A stretch of DNA of 64,000 bases from Flaccisagitta enflata (taxonomy: Eukaryota; Chaetognatha; Sagittoidea; Aphragmophora): positions 82,150,001 to 82,214,000 of the forward strand of contig OZ231126.1 in assembly GCA_965153355.1 (NCBI GenBank), written 5' to 3'. Shown here one piece after another: positions 62,681 through 64,000 of this stretch (the first letter of the stretch is position 1; every line of letters begins with the position of its first letter). A program made the translations under genes and the position numbers. The notes under the pieces were generated by a model. The model was not told where the DNA came from and made no database searches. It worked only from the letters and a program-made list of their open reading frames with translations.

Positions 62681-63952
62681 GATGCAGATTGGCAGGATTT
62701 CCTGGCTCAAATGCAAGCCAAGGCGGAAGAAAACACAAATCCCGCCCTAGTAGCCAGGATGACCGCTCTATTGGGCGCTCAGGCGCCTCCACCCCCACTC
62801 TATGTCGGTGGGAGTGATGCTAGCAGATATGGAGTGCTCAACAACACCAGTGATGACAACGACGCAGGAATCACCTCTGGTCGCAGTAACAAAACTCACT
62901 ACGAGAAAACCCCCACTGATATTCCCATTGCAAAATTTGCCTATGGGAGGGCAGGTGCAGATTGGAGAGAGTACGCTAAAAGGTTTAGGAGAGCCGTCAA
63001 AACCGTGACAAATGCATTGACGGATGAAAGGCTTGATGAGCTCTGTCTTCTTTGGATCCAGTTGAAACTGCCAGATGAGGCGCAATCCATCTACCAAGGT
63101 TGCGCAAGTAAGGACACGGATTGGGACATGTTAGTGGATGAATTGGATGAAGGTTTTGAGGACCCACTGATCCGTAGGAACTGGATTCGCGACTTGGGGG
63201 CCTACAAAAGGCCAGCGGGTATGAGTCTGCAGGTGTACAAAGCCAATATCATTGGCTATGTAAATAAGTACAGCCCAGCCGCAGTAAAAGACCCAAAGGC
63301 CTATGCCATGGAACTTTACAACCGGTTTGTCCATGGATTAGACCCTGAGTGGAGAGAAGCCATCGACGACGCAATTCCCCTTGGGAAGGAGACGATTGAA
63401 AGAGCGTACAATTCAGCCATCAAGTATGAGCTCAAGCGCAAGGAGTCAAAGCAGGTTGCCTTCTCCGGCGCAGCCATGACCGATAGTGAGAGAGACCACA
63501 TGCAACGTCTCAGGTTAGATGTGGCGGAGATACGTACTGATGTGGACTCCATCAAAAGGTCGAGTCGAAAGGACAAGCACGACTACCAGTGGGGGTCCAA
63601 AAGCGAAAACTTCAAACATTTGAAGAATCACAAGAGCAGCCCCCACCAGCGGCAGTCTGGCCGAAGTGGAAACAGTGGCAATCGCTCATCTACCAGTGGC
63701 AGGAGTGGCAGTTCATCTAACAGCTCACAAAGCCACAGCAAGAGCCCTGAAGACCTCAGAGCTATTCAAACAGCGGATGGGGACAGTGACTCGGAAGTCA
63801 TAGAGGCCAGAGCCAAGGCCATGACTGAGTCGATCTCTAAGGCCATTATGGAAGGAATGAAAGGGCTCAGCCTAAAATCGAGAAAAGGCTCCAGCACAAA
63901 TACGGCAAATGCTGCAGGCAATAGCAAGAGCCGTTCCAAGTCAAAAAAATAA
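62669..63952 (+). CDS. gag: Gag polyprotein of an LTR retrotransposon
   Basis: 427 aa from ATG 62669 (an ATG, and matched by the upstream repeats) to TAA. The N-terminal part is acidic; the central region 95-270 is capsid-like and helical (ADWREYAKRFRRAVKTV, DELCLLWIQLKLPDEAQSIY, DWDMLVDELDEGFEDP, LYNRFVHGLDPEWREAID). A Ser/Arg/Gly/Asn-rich basic region follows, with no CCHC zinc knuckle. This fits Gag of a Ty3/gypsy-type element; the clade is uncertain. After the TAA the same frame stays open (VAWGDKGQSPVGKPEA) to the window end, so pol may follow in frame. Confidence 0.85.
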   Translation: MSDQDADWQDFLAQMQAKAEENTNPALVARMTALLGAQAPPPPLYVGGSDASRYGVLNNTSDDNDAGITSGRSNKTHYEKTPTDIPIAKFAYGRAGADWREYAKRFRRAVKTVTNALTDERLDELCLLWIQLKLPDEAQSIYQGCASKDTDWDMLVDELDEGFEDPLIRRNWIRDLGAYKRPAGMSLQVYKANIIGYVNKYSPAAVKDPKAYAMELYNRFVHGLDPEWREAIDDAIPLGKETIERAYNSAIKYELKRKESKQVAFSGAAMTDSERDHMQRLRLDVAEIRTDVDSIKRSSRKDKHDYQWGSKSENFKHLKNHKSSPHQRQSGRSGNSGNRSSTSGRSGSSSNSSQSHSKSPEDLRAIQTADGDSDSEVIEARAKAMTESISKAIMEGMKGLSLKSRKGSSTNTANAAGNSKSRSKSKK

Positions 63953-64000
63953 GTAGCATGGGGGGATAAGGGCCAATCACCAGTCGGCAAGCCCGAGGCC

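Noticed and set aside
62304-62750. 148-codon ORF with 42-residue repeats
   Set aside because: It arises because the 126-bp leader repeat is a multiple of three; it overlaps the gag start out of frame.

Overview
The window is animal nuclear DNA: intron-rich genes with metazoan domain architectures, GT-AG introns, TTAGGG-type interstitial repeats, LINE and LTR retroelement remains, and a very heavy load of microsatellites. I see nothing prokaryotic. The genes point to an invertebrate, but I cannot name the phylum. By joining exons at splice sites with matching phase I recover four cellular genes and one retroelement gene.

Layout. (1) 518-7175, plus: the last four exons of an ARMC3-like gene (EDR1-type C-terminal domain). 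(2) 12415-27942, minus: an apparently complete 11-exon IGSF9/turtle-type neural adhesion receptor (signal peptide, four Ig domains, two FN3 domains, TM helix, cytoplasmic tail; 980 codons). (3) 30117-35904, plus: a complete four-exon heterochromatin protein 1 (HP1/CBX) gene of 167 aa, head-to-head with the receptor gene. (4) 42934-53302, minus: the last six exons of EVI5, the coiled-coil half of a TBC-domain Rab GAP. Its TBC exons must lie beyond the visible exons and I did not find them up to 64 kb. (5) 62669-63952, plus: the gag ORF of an LTR-type retrotransposon, with pol probably continuing past the window end.

The noncoding DNA is dominated by four kinds of sequence. First, pure dinucleotide to tetranucleotide tracts, several sitting directly at splice junctions. 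Second, foldback (MITE-like) elements of about 350-840 bp in introns. Third, minisatellites with 10-46 bp units. Fourth, an abundant superfamily of short elements that begin AACAAGGCC and end in a hairpin followed by TAAAAA. This superfamily is the most interesting item. In four subfamilies (hairpin arms AGTCGCG, ATGCGTCC, AGTTGCG and AGGTGC) the terminal hairpin differs, and a short repeat near the opposite end changes with it so that the two stay reverse-complementary. That is what is expected of subterminal recognition sequences co-evolving with their own mobilising enzyme, and it resembles the asymmetric terminal repeats and 3' stem-loops of Helentron-associated elements. Two copies interrupt one arm of a foldback element, giving direct evidence of insertion. 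Others carry a LINE fragment or over 1 kb of private minisatellite inside.

All homology statements come from reading translated sequence against remembered family features; no database search was run.
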